64,000 nt of DNA from Halovenus amylolytica (GCA_004015825.1 SAYS01000010.1:1-64000), one strand, 5' to 3'. Positions 33,971 through 43,119 are shown, counted from the first letter of the stretch. The notes: generated by a model from the sequence alone, not told the origin. Numbers and translations are program-made.

Positions 33971-35281
33971 ATGTCCGAAGGAACTGGTTTAACAGTCGAG
34001 TGTGAGGTCTGTGGGACGGCGTTCGATCCGACGGCCGCAGGCGGCTGGTGTACGAACCCCGAGTGTGGCGAGTGGAAGTACGACGGTGACGCGATTCCGG
34101 ATCCGCCGGACGAAACCGGGACACGGGAGATTGACGATCCGGTCGCTGACGACGGTAACTCGGAGGTAACCTCGTCTGGGATCGTCGACCCGGAACCAGA
34201 GTACTCCGAGGTTACCGTCGAAAGTGACCAGATGGACGCAGTGAGTAATACTGAAAGCGAACCGAGTGGCGAGACCTCCGACGCAGTCGCTGCCGAGAGC
34301 GAACCAGCGACGGGCAGTCCTGAAGACCGGGGGACCGCGAGCGATGGAGTCGACACAGAGCGTGACGGCGTTGAAACGGAAGCGGAGGACGCGGATGAGC
34401 CCGTCGCTGAGGACAACGAAGCAGACGAGACAAGTCGCGGAGCCGACGAGACGGGCGAGACAGCCGACGAGACGGACGAAACGGTGGAGACAGTCGAGGG
34501 GACCGACGATGCAGATGCGGCAGTCGCCGAGGCCGACGGTGCAAGCGAGGCGGCCGAAACCCCGGAGCCCGAAGACAGCGATGCGGGATCCGAGAGTGAG
34601 GACGAGACAGGCGACGCCGAAATCATCTGTCCGGGCTGTGCCGAGCAACTCGATGCAGCCACGAACTTCTGTCCGAACTGCGGAGAAGATGTCTCGGCGG
34701 TCGAACCCGACAGCAAGGAGCTAACTGCCTGTCCAGCCTGCGGCGACGACGTCGATGCAGGCGATAGCTTCTGTGCGAGTTGCGGGGAGAACCTCGACGA
34801 ACACAGGGGTCAGACGGCGCTGACGGAGTGTCCCGACTGTGGTGCAGCCGTCGACGACGACGATAGTTTCTGTGCCGACTGCGGTGAGAATCTCGACGAC
34901 CACCGCGACCCCGGCGCTGGCGACGCCTCGGAAGCTGACGGGGCCGATCCGGACGCCACCGAATCCGCCGATGGGGCACCCGAATCACTGCTCCTGACGA
35001 CACGAGACCGGGAGATCGCGGTCACCGACGGGGAGACCGTCGGCCGCAAACTCCGGGAGATACTCACGGAGACCGGTGGCGACGAAAACGACGCCGTCCG
35101 TATCCACCGTGAACACGTCCGGTTCGTTCGCGAGGATGGACAGTTCTACCTCGTCGACCTCGGCGAGAATCCGACCGAGGTAAACGGGAGTTCTCTGGCG
35201 AAAGGCGACCGAAAACGGATCTCACCCGGTGACGAAATCACACTCTCGGATGTCGCGACCCTCACAGTAGCCCACCCATAG
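33971..35281 (+). CDS. Multi-zinc-ribbon protein with acidic linker and FHA domain
   Basis: This is a 436-residue protein. It begins with a zinc ribbon (CEVCGTAFDPT...WCTNPECGEW, residues 11-34). A very acidic Glu/Asp/Thr-rich linker follows (residues about 40-215), then three zinc ribbons (CPGCAEQLDAATNFCPNCGED, CPACGDDVDAGDSFCASCGEN, CPDCGAAVDDDDSFCADCGEN, between about 220 and 315). An FHA-like C-terminus ends the protein (VGRKLREIL, then RIHREHVRFVREDGQFYLVDLGENPTEVNG). It looks like a phosphopeptide-binding adaptor. A TATA-like run before 33971 may give it its own promoter in addition to the operon. Confidence 0.85.
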   Translation: MSEGTGLTVECEVCGTAFDPTAAGGWCTNPECGEWKYDGDAIPDPPDETGTREIDDPVADDGNSEVTSSGIVDPEPEYSEVTVESDQMDAVSNTESEPSGETSDAVAAESEPATGSPEDRGTASDGVDTERDGVETEAEDADEPVAEDNEADETSRGADETGETADETDETVETVEGTDDADAAVAEADGASEAAETPEPEDSDAGSESEDETGDAEIICPGCAEQLDAATNFCPNCGEDVSAVEPDSKELTACPACGDDVDAGDSFCASCGENLDEHRGQTALTECPDCGAAVDDDDSFCADCGENLDDHRDPGAGDASEADGADPDATESADGAPESLLLTTRDREIAVTDGETVGRKLREILTETGGDENDAVRIHREHVRFVREDGQFYLVDLGENPTEVNGSSLAKGDRKRISPGDEITLSDVATLTVAHP

Positions 35282-35294
35282 GAGACGCTTTTCA

Positions 35295-36485
35295 ATGGAT
35301 ACAGACCGACTCCGCCGTGGATTGACGATCTCCGTGCGTACTGTCGTGACCCGGGAGTGGCGACTGCTCGCTGGCACGCTCCTCGCGCTCTGTGGCTACG
35401 CGCTCTGGGTCGGTGCGACGGGGGCCGCGATCTCCCAGTTCGCCTCGTTTGCAGACGTCTCGACGGCTGTCGACCCGTGGACCGGGGAGACGACTGCGAT
35501 CGCTGGGCTCGTCTTCGTCCTCTGGGTCGTGCTCCCAGCGATCGTGGCGACCTGGCTCGTCGACCGCGCGGTGACGAACGTCAGCGACAATCTCGAAGAG
35601 TACTACCGGATTACGCCGCTTCTGTTGCTCGTTCCGCCGGTGCTCGTGCTGGCCGGCGGACTTGCTGCGCTCGCGATCGTCGGGACTGGGCCGGCGTTGG
35701 CTGTCGTCCTCGTGGCGGCACTGTACTTCCAGATCCGGACACTCACCTACAGCTACCGCGTCTTTTCCTTTTCGTACCCGAGACTCCAGCAGCTTTCGCT
35801 GTTCGTGACCAGCACAGTCCTGTTGCTCACAGTACTGGTCGAAGCTGCAGTCGCCGCCGGCCGGGAACCCTACGCCGTCGATGCAGTCACTGGCTTCGGC
35901 GATCTGCTCGGATTCACCGGTGCCGGCAGCCTCGTCGACGGCACGGCGACGGCTGGTGGCTTCTCCGTTCGGCCACTTCTCGCAGTGGCGATCGCGACAC
36001 CGCTCGTCCTCGGGAGTGGCTACGTCTGCGTACAGTTCGTCGTCGGACTCCTGGTACGACTCCGCGGCAACGAGCTTCCCCGCTCGAAACTGCGCACAGG
36101 CCAGCGGTATCCCGAGTTCGCGCGCCCGACGACGAAACGCCAGTCGAGTCTGTCGAGTTCGTCTGCGAGCGATCCGACCATCGCGACCGACGGATCGACT
36201 GCGGCCGCTTCGACAGCCAAATCGGCCGGAGAGATGGATTCGCAGGCGACGACGGCGGAGACAGACAACACAGCGGCGGGAGGAGACAGCGACACGCCCG
36301 CAGCCAACCAGCCGGCTGGCGACGACGAGGAAGACGTGACGCACACACGTGTATTCACACCGGAAGCGACGGACGACGAGACCAGAATTGCTGCCGAGGA
36401 CGCTTCAGGCGAGGAGTGCCCGTTCTGTGAGGCTCCCCTGAATGCTGGCGCTGATTCCTGTGACAACTGTGGCGCGTCGCTGTGA
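35295..36485 (+). CDS. Polytopic membrane protein with C-terminal zinc ribbon
   Basis: This is a 396-residue protein. Residues 1-260 carry about six hydrophobic helices (starting LLAGTLLALCGYALWVGATGAAI, then VLVLAGGLAALAIVGTGPALAVVLVAAL), separated by short loops. The cytoplasmic tail (residues about 265-370) is Ser/Thr/Asp-rich and ends in a zinc ribbon CPFCEAPLNAGADSCDNCGASL. The Ser/Thr-rich tail would suit phosphorylation by the neighbouring kinase. It is the last gene of the cluster, and membrane anchoring of the signalling complex is inferred. The gene ends 8 bases before a dispersed repeat with a hairpin. Confidence 0.78.
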   Translation: MDTDRLRRGLTISVRTVVTREWRLLAGTLLALCGYALWVGATGAAISQFASFADVSTAVDPWTGETTAIAGLVFVLWVVLPAIVATWLVDRAVTNVSDNLEEYYRITPLLLLVPPVLVLAGGLAALAIVGTGPALAVVLVAALYFQIRTLTYSYRVFSFSYPRLQQLSLFVTSTVLLLTVLVEAAVAAGREPYAVDAVTGFGDLLGFTGAGSLVDGTATAGGFSVRPLLAVAIATPLVLGSGYVCVQFVVGLLVRLRGNELPRSKLRTGQRYPEFARPTTKRQSSLSSSSASDPTIATDGSTAAASTAKSAGEMDSQATTAETDNTAAGGDSDTPAANQPAGDDEEDVTHTRVFTPEATDDETRIAAEDASGEECPFCEAPLNAGADSCDNCGASL

Positions 36486-36493
36486 ACTGTTCG

Positions 36494-36575
36494 TACTGCC
36501 GGCTGTACATTCGGAAAAGAGATGCGCCACCCCAGGGTGGCGAAATTCGTCAGTTTCGGACAGCCCGCAGTATCA
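36494..36575. repeat. Dispersed hairpin repeat, copy A
   Basis: About 82 bases match 54330-54409 closely. Both contain CTGTACATTCGGAAA, a GC-rich hairpin (GCGCCACCC...GGGTGGCG) and GAAATTCGTCAGTT, and end near CAGTATCA. This copy fills the whole gap between the stops of the zinc-ribbon membrane gene (36485) and the molybdopterin gene (36573). It may also act as a bidirectional terminator. No coding is seen in it. Confidence 0.7.
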
Positions 36576-37667
36576 GTCCCTGTCCGTGAATCCGCTAATC
36601 AGCGTCACGAGCCACTGGGCAGGGTCGCCGTGGTGTCTGACCTCGACGCGGTCGATCCACTTCACCCACTGGAACCCCCGCCGGTCGGGGGCCACCAGCC
36701 GCAGCGGCCGGCCGTGGCCGTGCCGGAGTGGTTCGTCGCCGACGTGTGTCGCCAGCAGTGCATCTCGTGCCTCGTCGATCGGGAGACTCCACCGGTAGCC
36801 CGTCACGGAGACGAACCGGACGTAGGCCGCATCTGTCTCCGGTCCGACCGCGTCGAGCACGTCGTCGACACGAACACCGCGCCACTCCTGGACAGTGTAC
36901 CAGCCACTCGTACAGTCGAGGAGTGCTTCCTCCCGTGTCTCCGGCGATAGCTCGTCGTAGGGTAGCTGGCGGGGACGCTCGACGGCCCCGGTGATGGTTA
37001 GCGACCACTCCGAGAGATCGATCCGGTCCGGATCGTCGGCGACCCAGGACGTCGGCGGAAAACTCCCGTTTCCTGTGCCCGCCTCCCGTCGAGACCCCGT
37101 CAGCCGGCGCTCCGAGCCGGGGGTGTTCAGCAGGTTGTTGATGGCCTCCTGCCCGCGGTACGTGAGCGCCCCAGCGACGAGCATGACCGAGTACTGCATC
37201 GACGTTCGACGCCGGTCGAAATCGACACGCCGCGGCGGCCGAAACCGACTCCGCTGGTGGACGACCATCAGCGCAAACAGCGTCAGTCCGAGTCCGACGT
37301 GGACGCTCAAAAAGTGGAAGTACGGGATCTCCGGATTGAAGCCGAACACCCAGGCCACCCCTGTGCCGATGGTTCCGAACGCGACGAGTGCTGTCAGCAC
37401 CGAAAGCGCCGTCGTGGGCTGCCACTGGTCCGTATTCGTGATCCGGTAGCGAACCCGGGCGAGTTTGAACCCGAGCAAAACGACGAGGGTGAGTCCGACG
37501 ACCCGGTGGATCCAGAACACCGGTGTCCACGACGGCGTCACGCCGAGAAACGAGACGATCCCAGTCGTGGCGGCGATGGTGACCGCCGTGAAAATCGACC
37601 AGTCGACGATCCGTGGCGGTGGGCGTAGCCAGTCGAGGGTCCGCTGAATCCTGCTCCCGCCACTCAT
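36573..37667 (-). CDS. Molybdopterin-dependent oxidoreductase with N-terminal membrane domain
   Basis: This is a 364-residue protein. The first about 150 residues hold four helices in a cytochrome-b561-like arrangement (SIFTAVTIAATTGIVSFLG, VVGLTLVVLLGFKLARVR, FHFLSVHVGLGLTLFALMVVHQ), and His residues in FHFLSVHVG and VHQRSRF could bind haem. The C-terminal half is a sulfite-oxidase-type molybdopterin domain (LSLT..ALERP-like LTITGAVERPRQLPYDELS, then EALLDCTSGWYTVQEWRGVRVDDVLDAVG, whose Cys is the Mo ligand). It resembles haloarchaeal YedY/SorA-like fusions. The substrate is unknown. It is convergent with the zinc-ribbon membrane gene. Confidence 0.85.
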   Translation of the reverse strand: MSGGSRIQRTLDWLRPPPRIVDWSIFTAVTIAATTGIVSFLGVTPSWTPVFWIHRVVGLTLVVLLGFKLARVRYRITNTDQWQPTTALSVLTALVAFGTIGTGVAWVFGFNPEIPYFHFLSVHVGLGLTLFALMVVHQRSRFRPPRRVDFDRRRTSMQYSVMLVAGALTYRGQEAINNLLNTPGSERRLTGSRREAGTGNGSFPPTSWVADDPDRIDLSEWSLTITGAVERPRQLPYDELSPETREEALLDCTSGWYTVQEWRGVRVDDVLDAVGPETDAAYVRFVSVTGYRWSLPIDEARDALLATHVGDEPLRHGHGRPLRLVAPDRRGFQWVKWIDRVEVRHHGDPAQWLVTLISGFTDRD

Positions 37668-37721
37668 GAGCAGTCATTAGTAGCTGGTGAGACAACAATG
37701 TGGTGGCGCTGGCCGTGGTGA

Positions 37722-38429
37722 GTGAGTATTATCGAACACGCAAACCGAACGGAACTGGTTGCAACACTACCGTTCTCTGTCTGGACCGACCTCCTGCCTG
37801 AACTCACCGCGGCGATAGTGTTTCCGATTGTACTCGGCTCGCTTCTCGTCCTCGCGTCGGTGACTGTCACCGTCCGATCTGTCCGGTCAGTCGGTCGGCA
37901 GGGCACGCTCCGAGAGTACGTCCCTGTTGTCGGGTTGCTCGTCGGAAGTCTGGGTGTGTTCGGGTCACTTCTTGTCGCCCTCGACCAGCCTGCATCTATC
38001 CCGGCGTTCCTCGCGGGTGCTGTCGGTGCTGTCTGCTGTTACGCGACAGTCCTCCCGGCACTGGTTGGGAATGGTCGCCAGACAGTGGCTCTCCAGGCTG
38101 TCGCAGTGCTTTCCATTCTGTGGATCGCTGGCTTTCTCGCGGTCGGGGCGACGGCCAGCGGTGGAACCGGCCACTACGAACTCGCGGCTCTCCTCGGAGT
38201 TCTCTCGATCGCTGTCCCCGTCGTTCGCACCGGTGTCAACCGCCCAGCAGAGGACAGACTGGCCACTCCTGGCAGGGGCTGGGCTGGCTGGCTGCTCCTC
38301 GGTGCTGCGTTTCTACTCCCGACGACGATCGGGGCGGTATTCGGCGAGGAGGTGCTGTTCGTCGCTTATCTGGCCGCGACCGTGGTCGGCTCGCTTCTCT
38401 GGTGGTTCAGTCGGCTTGCAGGATACTGA
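37722..38429 (+). CDS. Polytopic membrane protein, function unknown
   Basis: This 235-residue protein has about seven hydrophobic segments and few polar loops (LTAAIVFPIVLGSLLVLASVTVTV, VPVVGLLVGSLGVFGSLLVAL, FLAGAVGAVCCYATVLPALVG and others). No catalytic motif is visible. Translation is assumed to start at GTG 37722, because an ATG at 37699 is followed by a stop after seven codons in its frame. It is divergent from the molybdopterin gene, with a 54-base gap, so promoters overlap. The family is not recognised. Confidence 0.72.
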   Translation: MSIIEHANRTELVATLPFSVWTDLLPELTAAIVFPIVLGSLLVLASVTVTVRSVRSVGRQGTLREYVPVVGLLVGSLGVFGSLLVALDQPASIPAFLAGAVGAVCCYATVLPALVGNGRQTVALQAVAVLSILWIAGFLAVGATASGGTGHYELAALLGVLSIAVPVVRTGVNRPAEDRLATPGRGWAGWLLLGAAFLLPTTIGAVFGEEVLFVAYLAATVVGSLLWWFSRLAGY

Positions 38430-38457
38430 CCAGTGGGTCGAAGATGTCGATCCCGCC

Positions 38458-39762
38458 CTACTCCTTCTCCGAGTTTGCTGGGACGGCATCGACGTTAAAC
38501 TGGGATGGATCGGCGTTGGCCACCGCCGGCAGTCTCCGTAGCGAGGACCGTACAGCGACGTACAGCCCCGGGAAGGCGAACCCGACGGCAGCCAGCCCCA
38601 TCGTCGCTGTAATCCCGAGCTGTTCGCCGACGAGGCCGCCGACCAGCGAGCCGATCGGTAGCGTCGCCGTGGCTGCGGTGCCCTTGATCGCAGAGATCCG
38701 GCCGAGAATGCTGGTCGGGAATACCTTTTGGTTCAGCGTCGCAATCAACACGGCGTCGATCCCGGCCGGCACCCAGGCGAGACCGAACAATCCGACGGTC
38801 AGTCCGACCGAGGGTGTCACCACCGACCCGAGCCAGCACACTCCGGCGAGCAGGTAGCTACCTGTGACCAGCCGACCGTAGGGGACTGTTTTCAGCGACG
38901 ACGCGACTGCCGAGCCGACCACCCGACCGACGCCGAGCGCGCCCAGTAACAGCCCGTAGACTGTCGGCCCGCCGAGCGACGACCCGAACGCTGGCAGGAG
39001 TGCGAGACTCACACCGACGGCGAAGTTGGACACCGCCGAGAGGAACAGTAGCTCTACGAACACTGTCCCGCGGAGGATCTCGATCCCTGCACGGAGGTCG
39101 GCAACGTAGGTACGGATCGCGGATGGCTGGTCTTCGTGGCCACCGGCTACTGTCGGGATCTGCATCCCGGCGAACAGGATTGCTGCGACCACGAAGGTGG
39201 CCGAGTCGAAGACGAACAGTGCCGTCGTTCCGAAGACAGCGATGAATATTCCGCCAACTGCTTCGAATAGCGAGTCCACGCCGTAGGTAATCGTCCCCAG
39301 GGCCGAGTTAGTTCGCGAGAGCTGCCCGTCGGCGACGATCCGTGGGACGAGCGTGGACTGGACTGGGCCGATCAGGAGGTTCATCACCGCGAGTACCGGG
39401 ATCAACGCAAAGAGGAGTTCGAGGGTGACAGTTCCCGTGACCGCCGCGATAGCCACCACGAGAACGACGACGCCCTGGACGAGTTGTGATCCCACGAGGA
39501 TCGGTTTGATCCGGAACCGATCGACGACTGGGCCGGCGACGATCTGTAACAGGAAGGGGAGCAACAGAAGCGAGTTTGCCGCTCCCGTCAGGGCCGTCGA
39601 CTCACCGAGCTCGAAGACGAGCCACAGGATCGCGATACTGTAGAGGCTGTCGCCGACGTTCGTCACGAACCGCCCGGCGAAAAACCGCAGGAAATTCCAG
39701 TTTCGCCACAGTGGCGGGTACTCGCTGGCTGCGGCCTGCGCCGATTCGGTGCGCTCGCTCAT
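38458..39762 (-). CDS. MFS transporter (EntS/Bcr-like)
   Basis: This is a 434-residue, 12-helix carrier. It begins MSERTESAQAAASEYPPLWRNWNFLRFFAGRFVTNVGDSLYSIAILWLVFELG, and its central loops contain AGPVVDRFRIKPILVGSQ (variant of the MFS signature between helices 2 and 3). Similar proteins export siderophores or macrolide-type compounds. A longer in-frame N-terminus to 39888 would run into a large hairpin in the intergenic region and looks non-coding. It is convergent with the unknown membrane protein, with 29 bases between. Confidence 0.85.
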   Translation of the reverse strand: MSERTESAQAAASEYPPLWRNWNFLRFFAGRFVTNVGDSLYSIAILWLVFELGESTALTGAANSLLLLPFLLQIVAGPVVDRFRIKPILVGSQLVQGVVVLVVAIAAVTGTVTLELLFALIPVLAVMNLLIGPVQSTLVPRIVADGQLSRTNSALGTITYGVDSLFEAVGGIFIAVFGTTALFVFDSATFVVAAILFAGMQIPTVAGGHEDQPSAIRTYVADLRAGIEILRGTVFVELLFLSAVSNFAVGVSLALLPAFGSSLGGPTVYGLLLGALGVGRVVGSAVASSLKTVPYGRLVTGSYLLAGVCWLGSVVTPSVGLTVGLFGLAWVPAGIDAVLIATLNQKVFPTSILGRISAIKGTAATATLPIGSLVGGLVGEQLGITATMGLAAVGFAFPGLYVAVRSSLRRLPAVANADPSQFNVDAVPANSEKE

Positions 39763-39844
39763 CGTCCTGTCCCCCCTGTGGATGTTCCACGGTGTTCCGA
39801 ACAGCGTTGGAACTGGTGTGATTGCGTGCGATTCCTCGTCTGGT

Positions 39845-39897
39845 GGCCCCCACGTTCGACTGGTGTCGTTCGTCGTGGATTCCGACACCTGGGGGCC
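39845..39897. other. Strong nested hairpin in the intergenic region
   Basis: Outer arms GGCCCCCA (39845-39852) and TGGGGGCC (39890-39897) and inner arms GGTGTCG (39862-39868) and CGACACC (39883-39889) pair perfectly around a 14-base loop, with a 9-base bulge on the 5' side. It lies in the 465-base gap between the divergent MFS and PQQ-lipoprotein genes. It may be a structured RNA or an operator. The rest of the gap (39898-40193) shows no gene. Confidence 0.45.
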
Positions 39898-40165
39898 GCT
39901 GTGGAGTGCGACATCTGTGTGCGGCTGTCATCAGCAGAAGTTGCAACTACGGAAGCCGTAGTGAACCGACCCGAGTGCTGCAGCTATCCGGCCTATTGCG
40001 CGGCCGGCGGTGCGAGGGGATCAAAAATCGGCGCCACCGGAACATTTCGGGTCATACGCCGCTACACTCTGTCGATCACACTGTTATGTATTATATTTGT
40101 CGGTTACGATCGGTCGACTTCCCGTATCGTTGCACTGTCGGTCTCGATGCACGCGCCTCTCTCAG

Positions 40166-40199
40166 TCTCTCCGAGAGAGAAATTGTTTGTCAATTTAAG
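40166..40199 (+). promoter_or_regulatory. Inverted repeat and TATA box of the beta-propeller gene
   Basis: TTTAAG at 40194-40199 lies about 30 bases before the ATG at 40228. Just upstream, TCTCTC-CGA-GAGAGA (40166-40180) is a perfect inverted repeat, placed where a repressor or activator would touch the promoter. Confidence 0.45.
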
Positions 40200-40227
40200 T
40201 GGTTCGTTGAGTAGATCTAGAACACAG

Positions 40228-41433
40228 ATGCGACGGAGAGAGTATCTCGCACTCGCCAGTGCATCAGTGCTGGCTACGACCGCCGGCTGTCTGGGTGCGG
40301 ACGACGGATCGACCGGTGAACTGCGGATGAGCCGGTACGATCCGGGAAACACGGCCTACGTACCCGACGGAACGGGACCGACCGACGACGTTACCGAGGA
40401 GTGGTCCTTTACTGCCGACAGCTCGATCTGGGCTCCGCCAGCAGTCGTCGATGGTACTGTCTACACAGCCACCGGCGATGGGATCGTCTACGCACTCCGT
40501 GATGGCGACGAGGAGTGGTCCTTCGAAGCCAACGAGGGCGTGATGACGACACCGGCAGTCGTCGATGGCCGGATTTACGTGGCCGAGGGGTGGCTCCTCG
40601 ATGGCTCGACTCCCGAGCAGACGACCATCTACGCGCTGGACGCCGCAGACGGGGAGATGGAGTGGGAGTTCGACCCACAGGAGCAGGCCAGAATCCCGGC
40701 AGTGGTCGACGGAACTGTCTACGCCTCGGCTGGCGAGACAGTGTACGCGCTCGATGCCACCGACGGCGACGAGGAATGGACGTTCGACGTCGAGGGCAGG
40801 GCTGCCTCACTGCCTGCCGTCGCTGACGGTACCGTTTTCGTGGCCACAACTGAATCTACGGTTATCTACGCGCTGGATGCCGACACCGGCGACGAACGGT
40901 GGTCTGTGACGCCCACCGGGGACGAGGGGTCGTTCGTCGGCGCTCCGTCGGTCTCGGAGGAAACACTGTATCTCGTGTTCTCCGATGGATCGACCGCGAC
41001 GCTGCACGCGATCGATACCGCCGACGGTGAGTTCCGCTGGGAGTTCGAGTTCGCCGGCACGTCGGCCTGGCCAGCGGTGAGCGAGGATCTGGTCCTCGTT
41101 GGCGAACTCGTCGCCGGCTCGGAGGCCGGGCCTGCAACCTGCTACGCGATCGATGCTGCGTCCGGTGACGAGGAGTGGTCTGTCGAGGGGTCGGTGGAGT
41201 CGAACCAGTGGGTCGCACCAACGGTCGTCGACGAAACGGTCTACTCGGCGACGTTCCCGGCACCGAGTGACGACACAGGGACGCCCACCGTGCAGGCGCT
41301 CGCACTCGACGACGGCACTCGGCGCTGGACACGCGATGTCGAAACCGACGAGTTTCTGAATGCATCGAGTGTGGTCGACGGAACTATCCACGTCAATGCC
41401 GGGGATACGCTGTCCGCCTACACCGAAGAGTAG
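40228..41433 (+). CDS. PQQ-type beta-propeller lipoprotein
   Basis: This is a 401-residue protein. The N-terminus MRRREYLALASASVLATTAGCLG has a basic start and a lipobox (TAGC), so it is exported (probably Tat) and lipid-anchored. Repeats of about 45 residues with the W-x-F/V pattern (EEWSFTADSSIWAPPAVVDGTVYTATGDGIVYAL, then EEWSFEANEGVMTTPAVVDGRIYVAEG) build a seven- or eight-bladed propeller. No catalytic dehydrogenase residues or cytochrome are evident, so it resembles BamB-like or scaffold propellers more than a methanol dehydrogenase. It ends 5 bases before the convergent FAU-1 stop. Confidence 0.88.
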   Translation: MRRREYLALASASVLATTAGCLGADDGSTGELRMSRYDPGNTAYVPDGTGPTDDVTEEWSFTADSSIWAPPAVVDGTVYTATGDGIVYALRDGDEEWSFEANEGVMTTPAVVDGRIYVAEGWLLDGSTPEQTTIYALDAADGEMEWEFDPQEQARIPAVVDGTVYASAGETVYALDATDGDEEWTFDVEGRAASLPAVADGTVFVATTESTVIYALDADTGDERWSVTPTGDEGSFVGAPSVSEETLYLVFSDGSTATLHAIDTADGEFRWEFEFAGTSAWPAVSEDLVLVGELVAGSEAGPATCYAIDAASGDEEWSVEGSVESNQWVAPTVVDETVYSATFPAPSDDTGTPTVQALALDDGTRRWTRDVETDEFLNASSVVDGTIHVNAGDTLSAYTEE

Positions 41434-41438
41434 GGGAG

Positions 41439-42875
41439 CTACAGCGCGTTTTCGACGGCGCTCGCGACCTTGCGGGCTTTCTCCGCGAGCGGTTCGGGAA
41501 CCCTGTCGGCCGCGACTGCTGCGGTCAGTTCGTCGTCGTCGACGCGCTCGACTGTGCCATCGGGTTTCTTGACCACGTCGACGTGGAGGTCGACGTACCG
41601 GACCTCGCTCGGAAACACTTCGACCGGCGTGCAGATATTGACGTAGGTGCCCTTCGAGGTCCCGTCGCGTCGGTAGACGGTCGGATACCACCAGCGGCCT
41701 TCCGTGAATTTCGTCGTAGCAACGTCTCCGGGTTCTCGTTTCGTTCCGAGCGCGTCGTACGTTCCGCGCGAGGACATCTCCCGCTCGACGGTCAGCTTTC
41801 CGTCCGATCCCCGGTCGGTCACCTCGCCTGGGCCGAGGTCGATCACGTGGCCGGCCGGCTTGCCGTGGCCGATGCTGACAGCGTCGCCGACCTGTGGACC
41901 GAACTGCCCGGTGACGACGTCGAAGGGAAACTCGCTGCCGACGTCGCCACAGATCCTCTCGACGAAATCGACGGCCATACTCGCCGACTCGGCTCCGGCC
42001 TTGATCCGGTGGTGGCCGACCATCGTCGTCGTGGCTGACCGCCGTTTCTCGTCGAGTGCGAACCGTGATTCCCGGCCGAACCAGAACCAGACCGTGCGGT
42101 CGCCACGGTGGTAGCCGTATGGTGCCATCTCGCCGGGGTCCGAGTGATCTGCGAGCGCCTCGTCGACGGTCTCTGCGCGTGCTCCCAGCGTCTCGATCAC
42201 AGCGGAGAGTTCGTCGAGGTCGGCGTCGTCGGCCGTTCGATCCCAGCTGATCGCCCAGCCCTCGGGTGTTTCGGCCGGGAGGATATCCGCCAGATCGGGC
42301 TGGCCCGATCCTGTCGTCCCACCGCGGGTCAGCGTCGCGAGTCCACCCTCCACTCGGATGGTCGTATCGAGCAGCGGTCGGTCGTCACTCCAGGGTGGCT
42401 GTGACTCCGTGACCTGGACGAGGAGTCGGTCGCCCTCCTCGACTCGGTCTGCCGTCTTCGAATACGGAAGAAACCCCGCAGTCTGGTCGTCAGCTGGGAG
42501 TGGATCGCTGGGTTCCGCGCTGCTGGCCGGTGGGTGATCGTCGGCTGTTGCACATTCGAGGACTGCGCCGCTACCGAGTGTTTCGACGACCGCTCCCGCG
42601 AAGATGCCGCCGCGAGGCAGCGAGGCTTGCCACGCGAGCGTATCGAGTGCCAGCTCACTGAGCCGGTCGATTGCCGCTTCGTATGCGCCGCTGTCGGTGC
42701 TGGTGTCGTGCACGCCGATTCCCTGTCTGTCTGCCGTCGTCTCGACAGTACTCTCGGCTGGAGCCATCGAAAACGAGTCGTCGAACCGATCCCGAATCGC
42801 CGGTGAGGCCTGGACGACATCGTCGAAGAGAGCTGTCAGCGCCGTCGTGTAGATGCCGCGAACCCGAACAGTCAT
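41439..42875 (-). CDS. FAU-1-type RNA-binding ribonuclease (DUF402 domain)
   Basis: This is a 478-residue protein. The start at 42875 gives MTVRVRGIYTTALTALFDDVVQASPAIRDRF, which fits the archaeal FAU-1 N-terminus. The C-terminal quarter contains the DUF402 fold (DALGTKREPGDVATTKFTEGRWWYPTVYRRDGTSKGTYVNICTPVEVFPSEVRYVDLHVDVVKKPDG). The middle has a TRAM/S1-like stretch. FAU-1 proteins bind AU-rich RNA and act in rRNA or mRNA processing. The 244 bases upstream to the TnpB start (42876-43119) hold no gene but contain a hairpin at 43042-43062 belonging to the TnpB element. Confidence 0.88.
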   Translation of the reverse strand: MTVRVRGIYTTALTALFDDVVQASPAIRDRFDDSFSMAPAESTVETTADRQGIGVHDTSTDSGAYEAAIDRLSELALDTLAWQASLPRGGIFAGAVVETLGSGAVLECATADDHPPASSAEPSDPLPADDQTAGFLPYSKTADRVEEGDRLLVQVTESQPPWSDDRPLLDTTIRVEGGLATLTRGGTTGSGQPDLADILPAETPEGWAISWDRTADDADLDELSAVIETLGARAETVDEALADHSDPGEMAPYGYHRGDRTVWFWFGRESRFALDEKRRSATTTMVGHHRIKAGAESASMAVDFVERICGDVGSEFPFDVVTGQFGPQVGDAVSIGHGKPAGHVIDLGPGEVTDRGSDGKLTVEREMSSRGTYDALGTKREPGDVATTKFTEGRWWYPTVYRRDGTSKGTYVNICTPVEVFPSEVRYVDLHVDVVKKPDGTVERVDDDELTAAVAADRVPEPLAEKARKVASAVENAL

Positions 42876-43119
42876 CGGTCGCAGGTGTGGGCCGGACAGG
42901 CAAAGCTTCTCCGGGTTGGGAAAATAGGCGAGTCTCGGGAGACGGACGCGAGAATCAGCGTAATTCAAGGTGGAACCTCCGATCTTAAGGAGCGAGCGTA
43001 GCGAGCGAATAGGTCGGAGAGGAAACCGACACAGTACGACACCAACCACGCTCGATGGTTGGCCGACTCCCTACGGGCCGTTATTAATATAAAGATATAG
43101 ACTCACATCTGAAACACGG

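Noticed and set aside
42980..43005. Repeated GCGAGCG-type words before the TnpB element
   Set aside because: Short GC repeats are common in such genomes and no element boundary could be tied to them.
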